Notes: a model not told the origin generated them from the sequence alone. A DNA stretch of 36,034 bases from Pirellula staleyi DSM 6068 (GCA_945900945.1 CAMDKL010000051.1:1-36034), one strand, 5' to 3'. Shown: positions 1 to 9,887, numbered from the stretch's first letter. Program-made: numbers and translations.

Positions 1-457
1 GATTCACGCGAGATAAATAAGCGTCAAATCACCTTTAGGCGTGGCAGTCATCAAGGAACTTCCGCGTGAACCAACTGTCCCACCCAGAAGTGGGTTCGTT
101 GGTACGTTTTTATTGGCCGGTTGCCTTACGACGCGCGAGAAAAAGCATACGATGCTGCCGTGTCGGGCTGGGGACAGGACGAGGACAGGCAGAAGTCGAC
201 GAGCGCTGGGTTCGATCACCACATAGACAAGCCGGTGGATCTCGCTACCCTCACGAATCTGCGGGCTGGGCTCATTTTCGAAAAAGTGTGAAGCGGCCAT
301 TCGGTGTCTTCCCAGGACACTGAGGTCGTAGCTCCTAATACGGAATCACCAATAAAAGCAAGGGGAAGTCGCGTCAAATATCCCTTGTTTTCACAAACTG
401 TCGAAGCGGAGGGCACGGGGATCCGTACTGGTCAGCGAGCTGAGCCTCTGCAACACT
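1..457. other. Region downstream of cpaE with no recognised gene
   Basis: This 457-base stretch follows cpaE on the minus strand, where a Tad operon would usually continue with cpaF. I see no CpaF-like Walker A or secretion-ATPase motif in any frame. It holds only short overlapping open frames on both strands with no recognisable domain. The only one with a faintly plausible ribosome-binding site is the minus-strand frame 4-300, listed separately. Confidence 0.5.
4..300 (-). CDS. Hypothetical 98-residue protein (doubtful)
   Basis: I do not recognise this product. It is a complete 98-codon frame with an ATG at 298-300 and a purine-rich GGGAAG about ten bases upstream, in the same direction as the tad genes. 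The peptide is basic, has a hydrophobic patch around residues 45-58 that is too short and too charged at its edges to be a convincing membrane span, and has no cysteine pair or repeat. It overlaps other open frames on both strands, so it may be chance. The only support for it is its position after cpaE. Confidence 0.2.
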   Translation of the reverse strand: MAASHFFENEPSPQIREGSEIHRLVYVVIEPSARRLLPVLVLSPARHGSIVCFFSRVVRQPANKNVPTNPLLGGTVGSRGSSLMTATPKGDLTLIYLA

Positions 458-1702
458 TTATTTTGATTTTGTTTTTGCGACCGATTTGCCTGGCCAGAAG
501 TTTCGCCAATTGTTTGACGAGGCTTTATCTGTTGTAGGTTTTTCGTTGTCATCGTTATTGATGACTTGAGCACCCGCGAGGAGATCTGTCAGTTGCTGTA
601 CAGCTAGTGTTATAGCAGCTTTGGGAGCTTGCTCGATTAACGGCAGTCCGTTGTTTCTCATTTCCACCATGGTTCGATAGTCGTTTGGGATTTGGAAGAA
701 AACCTCTCGACCGATCGTCTCACGCGCTTTCTTGAGGCTGATCTGCCCACTTTCCAATCCCACCCGATTGACTACGACTTTGACCTTGTCGCGGATATTG
801 TCCATTTGCTGGAGGCTCATCAACAACCGAACCATATTGCGCAAGCACGGTAGGTCGAGTTGAACGATCAACACAATTTCATTAGACAATTCCAACGCCG
901 TGAGGTCGACTTGCGAGTACGATTTCGAGATGTCCATGACGATATGGGAAAACGAAGCCCTTAGGAGTCCACAGACTTTGCGCAAACTATCGGGTGTGAT
1001 CAATTCTAGGTCTTGCAATTGCACGGGGCGTGGCAAAAGATACAAGCCTGAAGAATGTTTGGTTAAGGACTTTCGGAGCAAATGAAAGTCCAGCCGAGCG
1101 ACGTTCTCGGTGACATCCACGAGGCTATATTCGGGAATGGTATCCAAGAAGACGTCGGCGTCACCCAAGGCCAGGTCCAAGTCGACAAGTGCAACCGTGT
1201 TTTCCGGACGCATCGCTAGATTGCAACCGATGTTCACTGCTATCGACGTGCAACCTACACCACCGGTCGCGCCAGCGACTGCAATGATACGGCAACCGCG
1301 AGCTCGACCGTCCGTGCCACTGCCATATTTGGCTTGTAGAACCCGTTCAAGCGCAACATGAAGCTCTTCCAATTCACATGGGAAAGGTAGGAACTCCTTC
1401 GCCCCTGCACGAATCGTTTTAAGAATCAGCTGTCCGTCGGTACTTCTCGAAAGAGCAATCAGAGAGCATTCGGGAGAACTCGATCGAAGTTTCTCCATCA
1501 ACATCAAAGCTCGGTCGGGGTTGACATCGAGAGATATGATTGCAGCGTCTGGCTTGGATCGCTCCACCACGTCGGCGAAAAAGTCATAACGTGAGCATTC
1601 TGCGTCTAGCCAGACGATGTCCATGCCAAGCAACATGCTCTTGAGGCCATCGCGAGACTGGTCATTTGGATCGACGATGGCTGTTCTTAATACATTGCTC
1701 AT
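458..1702 (-). CDS. cpaE: CpaE-like pilus assembly protein (receiver-like domain plus MinD/ParA-type ATPase)
   Basis: A protein of 414 residues with the CpaE/TadZ layout: a CheY-like receiver domain (about residues 5-118) followed by a MinD/ParA-fold ATPase (about 138-375). In the receiver, the Asp ending strand 3 is present (AIISLDV), but the usual Lys before the strand-5 proline is Phe (EFLPFP), so phosphorylation control is uncertain. The ATPase P-loop reads GATGGVGCTS and lacks both the signature lysine and the GK(T/S) lysine of ParA proteins; the second motif reads VALVDLDLALGDAD. CpaE/TadZ proteins localise the Tad pilus machine at the cell pole or membrane, and degenerate P-loops are common in the family. 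It follows cpaC by 166 bases in the same direction. The C-terminal 40 residues are polar and low in complexity. No strong ribosome-binding site precedes the ATG. Confidence 0.9.
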   Translation of the reverse strand: MSNVLRTAIVDPNDQSRDGLKSMLLGMDIVWLDAECSRYDFFADVVERSKPDAAIISLDVNPDRALMLMEKLRSSSPECSLIALSRSTDGQLILKTIRAGAKEFLPFPCELEELHVALERVLQAKYGSGTDGRARGCRIIAVAGATGGVGCTSIAVNIGCNLAMRPENTVALVDLDLALGDADVFLDTIPEYSLVDVTENVARLDFHLLRKSLTKHSSGLYLLPRPVQLQDLELITPDSLRKVCGLLRASFSHIVMDISKSYSQVDLTALELSNEIVLIVQLDLPCLRNMVRLLMSLQQMDNIRDKVKVVVNRVGLESGQISLKKARETIGREVFFQIPNDYRTMVEMRNNGLPLIEQAPKAAITLAVQQLTDLLAGAQVINNDDNEKPTTDKASSNNWRNFWPGKSVAKTKSK

Positions 1703-1868
1703 TTAGGTTCATTTCGCGATAAGCGTTGGATTCTGTTCAAGTCGTAAAAACTTGAAGCATGTTTAACCGATCGGAGCGATTCGCACAGATCGCGGACTCC
1801 CCGCAAATCTCAGGCACGCCAGCCGCTGTGGGGGTTAAGCGGGCAGCTTCATCAATGTCTTTACAAAA

Positions 1869-3449
1869 TTAACGTCGAACAGGCATAGGTCGAGGGGCAG
1901 AAACGCCACCTAGACTAGGGTTTTGGCTTTTAGTCCCGGCGGAATAAAGGGGTGCTGAAGTAGGTTTTTGATCGTTGCTGGCCATACCACCTCCAGCAGT
2001 TCCATTCGGAGTGGCGGCATTGTTGTAAAGGATTTGTGGCCTTTCGTTCGGTGGGCAATGATTCGGTGGGCAGTTGTCTTGAGGCGCACATCCCGGAGGA
2101 ACTTCGATGTATCCTTTACCATACAATTCCCTTTCAAGTGGGTTATTGCTATTCAAGCCAGGACCTCCAGTTGGGACTTCGTGTGCATCCATCGCACCGG
2201 CAAAGTTTGGGGTGACCATAATTAATAGCTCCACTTCGTTTTGCACTTCACGATTGGAGCGAAACAACGCTCCTAGGTAAGGTAAATCGGAAAAGAACGG
2301 TATACCGATGGATTCCGATTCGGTGCGCATCTGTAATAAACCTGCTAGCGCGAGTGTTTGACCAGCTCGCAATTCAACGGCCGTGTCGACGAAGCGACTG
2401 CGAATACCAGGTACGCTCGTACCATTGATGATGACGCTTCGCCCCGGGTCAATTTCACTGATGGTCGGTCGTACTTCAAGCCATATGCGACTATCACCGC
2501 GCACTTTAGCAACGAAATCAAGTCGTGTTCCAAATTCCCGAAACTCGATGCCAACCTGACCAAGTCCTGCCGGAACGACAATTGGGAATTCACCGCCAGA
2601 GTTGAAACTTGCTGGTCGGCCATCGATCGCAACGACGGTTGGATCTGCCATGACTTTCGCCAAGTTCTTTTGTCGGAGCGCCTTTAGCAGACCAAAAAAT
2701 GCGTTTCCGTTGTCAACGATGCCGAACCTGATCGTCTCGGCTGCGGGGTTAAATATGAGTGGATTTATAGCGTTCTCTGCAACGAGTCCACCAACGGATT
2801 GCGAGACGAAACCATTGCCAGCGCCTAGGGACCAGTCGATGCCAAGTTGCTGGAGTTTGGTCCGTGAGACCTCCATGACTTGCGTTTGCAACATGATGGT
2901 ATGGACCCCGATCACCTCGATGCGATTGATGACAGTGCCATAATATTGTTCAGCGATGGTGACGGCTTGTTCGACATGCTCATCGGCTGTTACGGAGCCG
3001 GAAATAATCACGGCCTGTTGAATTGGCATTACCTGAAGAGTTGCGGACGGGAACTGCTGGGCAAGAATGGCTTTGAGCTCACGTGCATCGCCAGTTACAA
3101 CAACTTGAACATTGTAAACCGTTTCATCGGCAGCCAGGAAGTCGATTTGAGCGACCCCTGTAGCCATCGCGGAAACCAATACTTCGTTTCGTCCGGACGC
3201 TTGCACTTGAATGGCAGCGTCGTTTTGAACCGTTGCTTTTAAAATGGCTTGCGGAAAGGTTAGATACTGAGAGGTGGTAACCACCATCTGCAGTGATTCC
3301 TGAGTTTTTACAATTGCAAGCTTTCCAGTAGGGATAATGCTCTCGCCGTCCCCGCACTTCGCAGGAGCTGTTAAAATTGCAATGAAAAAAGACGCAGTAG
3401 CAACAAGCGTTGATGTGAGTCGAACTAGGTGATCCTTTTTGAGTCCCAT
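1869..3449 (-). CDS. cpaC: CpaC/RcpA-type secretin of the Tad pilus system
   Basis: A 526-residue outer-membrane secretin for Flp pilus export. Residues 1-32 form a signal peptide (KKDHLVRLT followed by a hydrophobic run ending near APAKCG). Next comes the pilus/BON-type N-terminal region (about 40-190), with a periplasmic motif of the form VIISGSVTADEHVEQA. The secretin barrel domain spans about 230-425 and contains the family hallmarks FNSGGEFPI, VELRAGQTLALAGLL and IPFFSDLPYLGALFR. The last 100 residues are rich in Pro, Asn and Gly and are probably a flexible tail, with paired cysteines in PPGCAPQDNCPPNHCPP. It lies between cpaB and cpaE, as in other Tad operons. The ATG is preceded by AGGGAAG. 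It should act as a multimeric ring with CpaB. Confidence 0.92.
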   Translation of the reverse strand: MGLKKDHLVRLTSTLVATASFFIAILTAPAKCGDGESIIPTGKLAIVKTQESLQMVVTTSQYLTFPQAILKATVQNDAAIQVQASGRNEVLVSAMATGVAQIDFLAADETVYNVQVVVTGDARELKAILAQQFPSATLQVMPIQQAVIISGSVTADEHVEQAVTIAEQYYGTVINRIEVIGVHTIMLQTQVMEVSRTKLQQLGIDWSLGAGNGFVSQSVGGLVAENAINPLIFNPAAETIRFGIVDNGNAFFGLLKALRQKNLAKVMADPTVVAIDGRPASFNSGGEFPIVVPAGLGQVGIEFREFGTRLDFVAKVRGDSRIWLEVRPTISEIDPGRSVIINGTSVPGIRSRFVDTAVELRAGQTLALAGLLQMRTESESIGIPFFSDLPYLGALFRSNREVQNEVELLIMVTPNFAGAMDAHEVPTGGPGLNSNNPLERELYGKGYIEVPPGCAPQDNCPPNHCPPNERPQILYNNAATPNGTAGGGMASNDQKPTSAPLYSAGTKSQNPSLGGVSAPRPMPVRR

Positions 3450-3628
3450 GTCTTATTCACTTCCCTGCGGACATTCTCTGGACTTACTGGAATTCAATAG
3501 GCAGTATGTTTAGTGTTCCAACGCTAGGTTTTGGCCATCCATGGCTTTGCTAACGTCGGGCTGATCGCTCGTCCATTAGACGATCGAACCACCCCAATTG
3601 TGTTAATCGACACAATTGCACTTGGACA

Positions 3629-4750
3629 TCACTGGTTTCTTGGGTACGTTGCCTTAAATCCTCCAGTTTGCCAACTTGGGGTGGAAAAATCATAGGCTTG
3701 ATGAGGCAACGTCACATTATCAACATTTGTTGCTTTCGAAGTTTGCGATGCCTGCATTAGAGAGGACGATGAGCTAGGGTTTGGCATTTGAGTTTGAGTA
3801 GGTGGAAATGGGTTGACCGGACTCAGTGGGTTGGGTTGGCTCTGATTTTGGTAGCCACTGGAAGATGACGGCTCGTCAGGTTTCCCCAGCTCCACTTTTT
3901 GAGGCATCCTTTGGTTTTTGGTCCAACGATATAGCGTTGACTTGGTTGGTGATACGATCACCATTTCATGCTCGGATTTTTCAGATGGACTTGGAGAAGT
4001 GGGCACAAAGGAATCGGGGACAGGCTTTTCCACTGGAGCTGATTCGGACTCTTTGAGCCACGAAATAAATCTTTCGCCATCATCTGCTGCTTCGCCATTT
4101 GCAACTACCTTTGCAGGTGGTCTAAGCGCTAATCGAAGCTTGCCGAGGTTGGAGGCAGTATCCAAAACGACGTACTGCGAGTCTCTAACGAGCAGTTGAA
4201 TAGTGTTCGATTTTTTCTGCTTGGTGGCTTCGGCATCGATTACGGCAACGCCGTCTATCATGACTACTTCAAGATTTTCCATCACCTTCACACTCTTTGC
4301 GGCCTTGACCCGTGCTCCTTTTTCAAAGTAGCCATAAACATCGACGTGATCACCTGGCCCGATGTAACCGCCACCGCCAGTTTCGTCTTTTACAGCGATA
4401 TCAAAAGTTCGGTATCCTTCAGGAACCGTGAATTCGCGTCCCTTTCCAGAGAGCTTGGCCTCAATGATCGGTTCACCTGGATAAAAGCGTTGCTTGGTGA
4501 ATTTGTTCTCGATCAACTTCGGATCGGAAATTGCCCCCAGTGGAATACGATCTACTGGCCATTGTTCGAGTCGAAAACTATCAGCCCCTATTTTGGTCGC
4601 TGCCGAGATTTCTTTGGCAACAACCAGTACCGGAGCCAACTGAGTTTCCCCGCGGTTCTTCTGGTCGAGGACAACTTGACTGACCGCGACAGACGCGACC
4701 ACTCCGCAACCAAGTGCGATTACGAGAAGCAGGATAGACTTTGCACGCAT
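3629..4750 (-). CDS. cpaB: CpaB/RcpC-type Flp pilus assembly protein
   Basis: The open frame begins at 4825, but I place the start at the ATG 4748-4750. It is preceded by GAGG nine bases upstream and leads directly into an N-terminal signal anchor (MRAKSILLLVIALGCG), giving 373 residues. The 25 extra upstream residues look untranslated. After the anchor comes a SAF domain (about 40-110, with APVLVVAKEISAATKI and the RFYPGEPI turn) and an RcpC/CpaB domain (about 110-215, with GGGYIGPGDHVDVYGYF). The region from about residue 230 is rich in Ser, Pro, Gln and Asn and has no fold I recognise. CpaB works in the periplasm with the CpaC secretin, and the adjacent cpaC and cpaE support the call. The tail is long compared with typical family members. 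Confidence 0.9.
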   Translation of the reverse strand: MRAKSILLLVIALGCGVVASVAVSQVVLDQKNRGETQLAPVLVVAKEISAATKIGADSFRLEQWPVDRIPLGAISDPKLIENKFTKQRFYPGEPIIEAKLSGKGREFTVPEGYRTFDIAVKDETGGGGYIGPGDHVDVYGYFEKGARVKAAKSVKVMENLEVVMIDGVAVIDAEATKQKKSNTIQLLVRDSQYVVLDTASNLGKLRLALRPPAKVVANGEAADDGERFISWLKESESAPVEKPVPDSFVPTSPSPSEKSEHEMVIVSPTKSTLYRWTKNQRMPQKVELGKPDEPSSSSGYQNQSQPNPLSPVNPFPPTQTQMPNPSSSSSLMQASQTSKATNVDNVTLPHQAYDFSTPSWQTGGFKATYPRNQ

Positions 4751-5052
4751 GACTGGACGCCTCGAAAGGTATGGAATCAGCCAACCCAACGGCAGCTGAA
4801 GTTCATTTTGGCGTCCGTGCCGCAATTAAAACATAATTCATAAAACGCTTTCATGAACCATTTCGGCTCCAGTTTTTCTTTCGTCTGTAGGAGATTCCGC
4901 AATCTAACTTTTAGCAAAATGCTATTAGAGTCCTCGCTTCCAAAACAACCGAAACAATCCTCCTAATTGGCCTTTGTGTATTGGCAGTTTGCAGCTGACA
5001 AAATACCATTTGGGGCTATGCTCTGATCGAAAGAAATCAACCCAATTACGAA

Positions 5053-8000
5053 ATGCTCATGTCTTCCACCAAACAGTTCACCCCTCCGCTCCCGATGCCT
5101 AGTTACTTGAAAGTATTTCGACTCATCAGACTTTGCGATTCGTACAAGCTGCTGGGAATGGTCCTAGTGGTTACCTGTCCTGTTTTTGATGCGGCACGAG
5201 GCGACGACACGTCCAATCGGTTGAAAGCAGAAGTTCCGCAACTGGCAGCAAAGTCAGGGGATGCGATCACAGCAATCGGTTCGTTCAAGAAGCCCGCAGG
5301 ATATACCTGCGAACTTTTTGCAGCAGAGCCAATGGTTGGTAACCCAGTAGCTTTTACGATTGATCATCGAGGACGAGTCGTAGTCTGTGAGTCCTATCGT
5401 CAGAACAAAGGGGTTACCGACAACCGGGGTCATGACGAGAAATGGGTATCCGCAGACTTGGCAGCCCAAACGGTTGCCGACCGAATTCGATACCATCGCG
5501 AACAGTTAGGGGACAAGGTTTCTGAGTACGAGACGTATGACGATTTGCTCCGAATCCTTGTCGATACGGATGGAGACTTTCAAGCAGACAAAGCAACGGT
5601 CTTTGCCTCTGGTTTTAATGGCATCGAGGAGGGAACGGGCTCAGGCGCATTGGTCCGTGGCGATCGGATCTACTACACGAATATCCCAAAGCTTTGGGCA
5701 TTGGTTGACAAAGATGACGATGGCGTGGCTGACGAGCGAATCGTTCTCTCGGACGGGTTCGGCGTGCGCGTAGCTTTCCGTGGCCACGATATGCACGGCC
5801 TCATTCTAGGGCCCGATGGACGATTGTATTTTTCGATCGGTGATCGCGGTTACCACGTTGAAACGCCAACGGGCCTGCTCGCCGATCCCGAAAGCGGTGC
5901 CGTTTTTCGATGTGAACTCGATGGCTCCAAGCTTGAAGTTGTCGCCAGCGGACTTCGCAATCCGCAAGAACTCGCGTTCGACGACTTCGGAAACTTGTTT
6001 ACAGGTGACAATAATTCGGATTCAGGGGACAAGGCGCGATGGGTTTATGTCGTTCGAGGCGGCGATACGGGTTGGCGAATGATGTACCAATACATTTCCG
6101 ACCGAGGCCCTTTCAATCGCGAAAAAATCTGGCACCCGTTTAGCGATGAGTCTCCCGCCTATACGGTACCTCCCATTGCGAACTTAGCGGACGGTCCGTC
6201 TGGACTTGCATGCTATCCAGGGACGGGGTTTTTGCCAAAGGATGGAAATCCAAATCAGTTTGATAATGCTTTTTTTCTTTGCGATTTTCGCGGTCAAGCT
6301 TCCAATAGCGGTATTCGAATGATCCAAGTGAATCCCAAGGGAGCTTTCTTTGAACTGAAGAGCAACGACGAGTTTGTATGGAATATTCTTGCGACTGACG
6401 TGGAGTTTGGACCTGATGGCGGAATGTATGTGAGCGATTGGGTCAATGGATGGAACGGTGAAAACAAAGGCAGGATCTACCGTTTTGCAGATGAACAGGC
6501 TCAAGCGAGCGACCTTGTAAAGAGCACGCGTATTTTGCTTCGTGATGGAATGAAGTCGCGAGGTGCATTCGAGTTGGGCGTGTTGCTCGGCCATGCAGAT
6601 CGACGTGTTCGACTGGAGGCCCAGTGGGAACTTGCAGTCCGAGGAAACCGCGACATTTTCATTTCGGCTACCCAACAGGCCGATGCTTCGATATTGAAAC
6701 GACTGCACTGCATTTGGGGGTTAGGTCAGTTGCTTCGTGCAATGCCTAGCGACCAACTCGTAGTCGACGCATTAATAAAATCTCTATCGCATGCCGATCC
6801 AATAGTTGTGTCGCGTGCAATTGAAGTGTTAGCGGACGGTGGCACCAAACAGGCTTTACCTATTTTTGCCGAATTGCTCAAGCACGAATCTGTGATTGTG
6901 AAATCAGCGAGCTGCTTGGCGATCGGACTTTTAGGTTCGGATGATGCTTTCGCCGGAATTGTAACCGTGTTGGCAGAAAACGATAACCGAGACCCAATAC
7001 TACGGCACGCCGGAATCATGGGACTCGCTGGCGTGGATGACTATACAAAACTGAGTTCGCTCAAAAATCATGCAAGTGAGGCTGTGCGGCTTGCAACCGT
7101 TGTGGCTCTTCGAAAGCAAGCCAACCCGATCGTTTTCCAATTCCTTTCCGACAGCTCTCCCAAAGTTAAAAAGGAGGCGGTTCGTGCAGTTCATGATGTA
7201 CCACAGTTGCATAGCCAACTGCCAGCGTTGGCCGAATTAGCGGTCGCTGCGGATACCGAGGACGCTGTTGTTAGCCGTGTACTTAACGCGAGTTTTCGGC
7301 TCGGACGGGATCAAGATGCGGTTCGGCTCGCGAACTTTGCTGTCCGGTCTGCCTGCAAGGATGCTTTGCGAATCGAGGCCTTAGATATGCTCGCCCAATG
7401 GTCAAAGCCCGGTGATCGAGACCGAGTTATGAATCGACATCAACCTCTGGGCGATCGAGACCCAGAAATTGCAGTCAAAGTTCTAAAAGAGCGAATCGAA
7501 GAACTCTCGGCGACCCCGCAAGCAGTCCGAGATAAATTCTTGGACGTTGGTGCCAAAGCAGGTCTAACGGAAATAGCGAAAATCATATTGGTAACGGCTC
7601 ATGACAAGAAAGTGGACGGGCTGCGACGTGGGGCAGCCATCAGAGCATTGACCAGCCTTGATCCCGATTCGATTCAACCGCTGATTCGGGAGTTTATACA
7701 GGATCCGAATGTGGAAGTGAGAATGGCAGGGTTGGCGTTCCAGGTTAGTAAAACACCGGAGGACGCAATTAAGAGTCTGCAACAAGCGATTGGCTCGAAA
7801 TTATTTCTCGAACGCCAATTTGCCTGGGATCAACTTGGTAGTATGTCAACCGACTCTGCAAAGAGAATGATTGCTGACGGAGTGAATGCGTTCCTTGACG
7901 GTACTCTCGAACGTGATTGCTGGGTCAATATTGTTGAAGCTGCAAATGGAAAGCTTGACAAAGAATTGAATCAGAGGTTAGCGGATAAGATGGCGGGCCT

Positions 8001-8529
8001 CGAGAAGCTCAAGGAATCGGATCCGAAGAAGCACTTCGAAGATTGCATTGACGGTGGGGATGCCAATCAAGGTCGTTCACTGTTCTTCACACGTAGCAGT
8101 CTCTCCTGTGTCCGATGTCACAAAGTCGGCAGCACGGGTGGGGAAGTCGGTCCGAACTTGAGTGCACTCGGTTCGCTAAAGACTCGCGAATATCTCTTGG
8201 AATCGATCGTCACACCCAACTCAGCCATTGCTCAAGGATTTGAGACAGTGGTAATTTTAGACGATGATGGAAAGACGGTTTCAGGGATTCTAAAGTCAGA
8301 AGATGCTAGGATTCTGACCCTGATGGACGCACACGGAGCTTCAATTAAAATTGAAAAAGACTCGATCCAAGAGCGCAAGAAGGGCCTTTCCTCGATGCCT
8401 GTAGATCTACTCAAGTATCTCAACAAACGGGAGTTGAGAGACTTGGTAGCATACTTAGCGACTTTGGACGGAAGCCCCGCTGCGGTAGCTGGTCCAAACG
8501 AAACTCAAGGCGGTCACAAACTTGAATAA
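5053..8529 (+). CDS. PVC-type secreted dehydrogenase with HEAT repeats and C-terminal haem-binding domain
   Basis: A 1158-residue protein of the planctomycete/verrucomicrobial 'membrane-bound dehydrogenase' family. After a hydrophobic export segment (about residues 33-52, ending ARGDDT), residues about 70-475 form a sorbosone-dehydrogenase-like beta-propeller, with GPDGRLYFSIGDRG, ASGLRNPQELAFD and the repeated FGPDGGMYVSDW type. Residues about 500-940 are alpha-helical HEAT-like repeats (for example VRLEAQWELAVRG and VEVRMAGLAF). Residues about 1005-1145 form the PVC-type cytochrome c domain, with CVRCHKVG as the CxxCH site and GGEVGPNLSALG following. By family knowledge such proteins are periplasmic, oxidise sugars or similar compounds and pass electrons to the attached haem; the substrate is unknown. 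It stands alone, divergent from cpaB. No strong ribosome-binding site is visible, and a second ATG lies two codons downstream. Confidence 0.88.
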   Translation: MLMSSTKQFTPPLPMPSYLKVFRLIRLCDSYKLLGMVLVVTCPVFDAARGDDTSNRLKAEVPQLAAKSGDAITAIGSFKKPAGYTCELFAAEPMVGNPVAFTIDHRGRVVVCESYRQNKGVTDNRGHDEKWVSADLAAQTVADRIRYHREQLGDKVSEYETYDDLLRILVDTDGDFQADKATVFASGFNGIEEGTGSGALVRGDRIYYTNIPKLWALVDKDDDGVADERIVLSDGFGVRVAFRGHDMHGLILGPDGRLYFSIGDRGYHVETPTGLLADPESGAVFRCELDGSKLEVVASGLRNPQELAFDDFGNLFTGDNNSDSGDKARWVYVVRGGDTGWRMMYQYISDRGPFNREKIWHPFSDESPAYTVPPIANLADGPSGLACYPGTGFLPKDGNPNQFDNAFFLCDFRGQASNSGIRMIQVNPKGAFFELKSNDEFVWNILATDVEFGPDGGMYVSDWVNGWNGENKGRIYRFADEQAQASDLVKSTRILLRDGMKSRGAFELGVLLGHADRRVRLEAQWELAVRGNRDIFISATQQADASILKRLHCIWGLGQLLRAMPSDQLVVDALIKSLSHADPIVVSRAIEVLADGGTKQALPIFAELLKHESVIVKSASCLAIGLLGSDDAFAGIVTVLAENDNRDPILRHAGIMGLAGVDDYTKLSSLKNHASEAVRLATVVALRKQANPIVFQFLSDSSPKVKKEAVRAVHDVPQLHSQLPALAELAVAADTEDAVVSRVLNASFRLGRDQDAVRLANFAVRSACKDALRIEALDMLAQWSKPGDRDRVMNRHQPLGDRDPEIAVKVLKERIEELSATPQAVRDKFLDVGAKAGLTEIAKIILVTAHDKKVDGLRRGAAIRALTSLDPDSIQPLIREFIQDPNVEVRMAGLAFQVSKTPEDAIKSLQQAIGSKLFLERQFAWDQLGSMSTDSAKRMIADGVNAFLDGTLERDCWVNIVEAANGKLDKELNQRLADKMAGLEKLKESDPKKHFEDCIDGGDANQGRSLFFTRSSLSCVRCHKVGSTGGEVGPNLSALGSLKTREYLLESIVTPNSAIAQGFETVVILDDDGKTVSGILKSEDARILTLMDAHGASIKIEKDSIQERKKGLSSMPVDLLKYLNKRELRDLVAYLATLDGSPAAVAGPNETQGGHKLE

Positions 8530-8651
8530 CCAGACAGAGCGAGAAAAATTCCAGTTCCATTCGCTGCACCAAACGAATGGAGCCCAATAATCTGGAAGTA
8601 TCCATTTTCTAGGCAATTCGGTACTATCGATAGTCAATTCGGTTGCATCGT

Positions 8652-9572
8652 TTAGGGAGGACATTCCTTTGAGTGCGGAGTTGATAATCCATAGCTGAGT
8701 TGCAGCAAGGCTTCGAGCGTGGTCAGCTTCTTATCCCACAAATTCCTGTAAAGTAGTTCATGGATAGTCGTGAAGCTTGGTCATCGACAGACCAAAGCGA
8801 GCTGATAGTACTTTGAGCGCCGGCGACTTGAAAAGCTCTTTGCAAACCGAGCACCCCTTCGCCACTAAGCGTCTTAGCTAAACCCGTTTCGCCAGCGGAC
8901 ATGACAAATAATTCGACATTCAAGAGATCCAGCGCTGCAACGTCCATAGCACAAAGTATGCCATCGTCTTCAAACGATTGATTCACATCATTGGCGTCAG
9001 CAAATGCCAATCCCGACATAAGACCCTCCGGGGCAGTCAGGAGCGGATGATGCTTGGACGTCAACGAAGTACTAGACGTGTCATTAACCCGGCACAGCCG
9101 AAACGGCATTTTCGACAATATCTTTTGGAAAGAAGCCGTGAGTTGCTAGATAGATCCAATCGATTTGCGGCGAGTTAGGAATCGTCACACTTGAGACATC
9201 GCGAGTCGGTCTCATCACAAAAGCAGCGTAGCATGGTACCGTCTCGAATTTGCCATCCTTGCCACGGTTGAATTTTTGAAAAGTCGAAAAATCAATCAGC
9301 GCCGATCTCGCGGGTAGACTTGCTTTTACAGTATTGAGTTCAACCGGCTTCGGGGGATCGTTTTTTTACAGTTTTTGCAGTTGTAGTTCTGTGCGATCTT
9401 TCTCGCGAGTGAATTGAGCCACTCGATCGTTCCACAGTGCTGCTTGCTGCGAGGCGGGCGGGCGGAGGGTTCGGAGAATCGGAATAGTCTCCGCGACGGA
9501 TTTTGCATCCAGCGAAATTGCATTCTCGATTCTCTTGGACGTTTGGACGTTGCGAAAAATTCTTCGACGCAT
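8652..9572 (-). pseudogene. Decayed CHAT-domain protein gene
   Basis: This is the C-terminal part of a planctomycete CHAT (caspase-like) protein broken by several lesions. Reading on the minus strand, the coiled linker (WNDRVAQFTREKDRTELQLQ) is followed by an in-frame TAA at 9366-9368. The same frame then continues through SLPARSALIDFSTFQKFN and the His motif (IYLATHGFF) to a double stop at 9081-9086. A second frame carries DDGILCAMDVAALDLLNVEL, the Cys-motif equivalent MSAGETGL and EGVLGLQRAFQVAGAQ. After YFTG a further shift is needed to read NLWDKKLTTLEALLQLSYG. The catalytic Cys codon has become Gly (GGC where TGC is expected). No intact N-terminal TPR region is present. It is not functional as read. 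Confidence 0.85.
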
Positions 9573-9749
9573 CCTTATTTACCCTTGGCGTGTTTCGTGG
9601 TGCAGTTTCCTTTTTCGGATGTGGTAACGAATTTGTTTTTCTTGCGTTTGTTCTTAACTTTGGGTACCATCGGCTCGCTTCAACGGAGGATAGAGCTCTG
9701 GTGGGAACCAACTCGAGCGCCGTTAGAGTCGAGAAGCAAGCCAGGGGTT
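9573..9749. other. Gap between CHAT and IS110 debris
   Basis: No recognised gene. One lysine-rich 31-codon minus-strand frame (9575-9670) is present but has no ribosome-binding site or family I know. The stretch probably holds scrambled ends of the two adjoining dead elements. Confidence 0.5.
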
Positions 9750-9887
9750 GCTAAGGTAGCCCCTGACTTCGTTTTCTAATGGTTTGCTTTTCGTGTAATG
9801 CGATAAATCCCGGGGTTTGGGGTTGGCCCCAAGGAGCACGGGTGGACTTTCATTAAGCCGCCTTTTTGGAGGGCGTTTTGGCGATCG

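Noticed and set aside
3560-3610. tRNA-like D-arm sequence (GTCTAATGGACGAG on the minus strand) between cpaB and cpaC
   Set aside because: No matching acceptor stem, anticodon arm or T-arm could be built around it.
4196-4843. A 215-codon plus-strand frame
   Set aside because: It lies wholly opposite cpaB, which has clear domains and a ribosome-binding site.
9575-9670. Lysine-rich 31-codon minus-strand frame, which could suggest a small ribosomal protein
   Set aside because: No ribosome-binding site, no match to a small basic protein I know, and it lies in debris.
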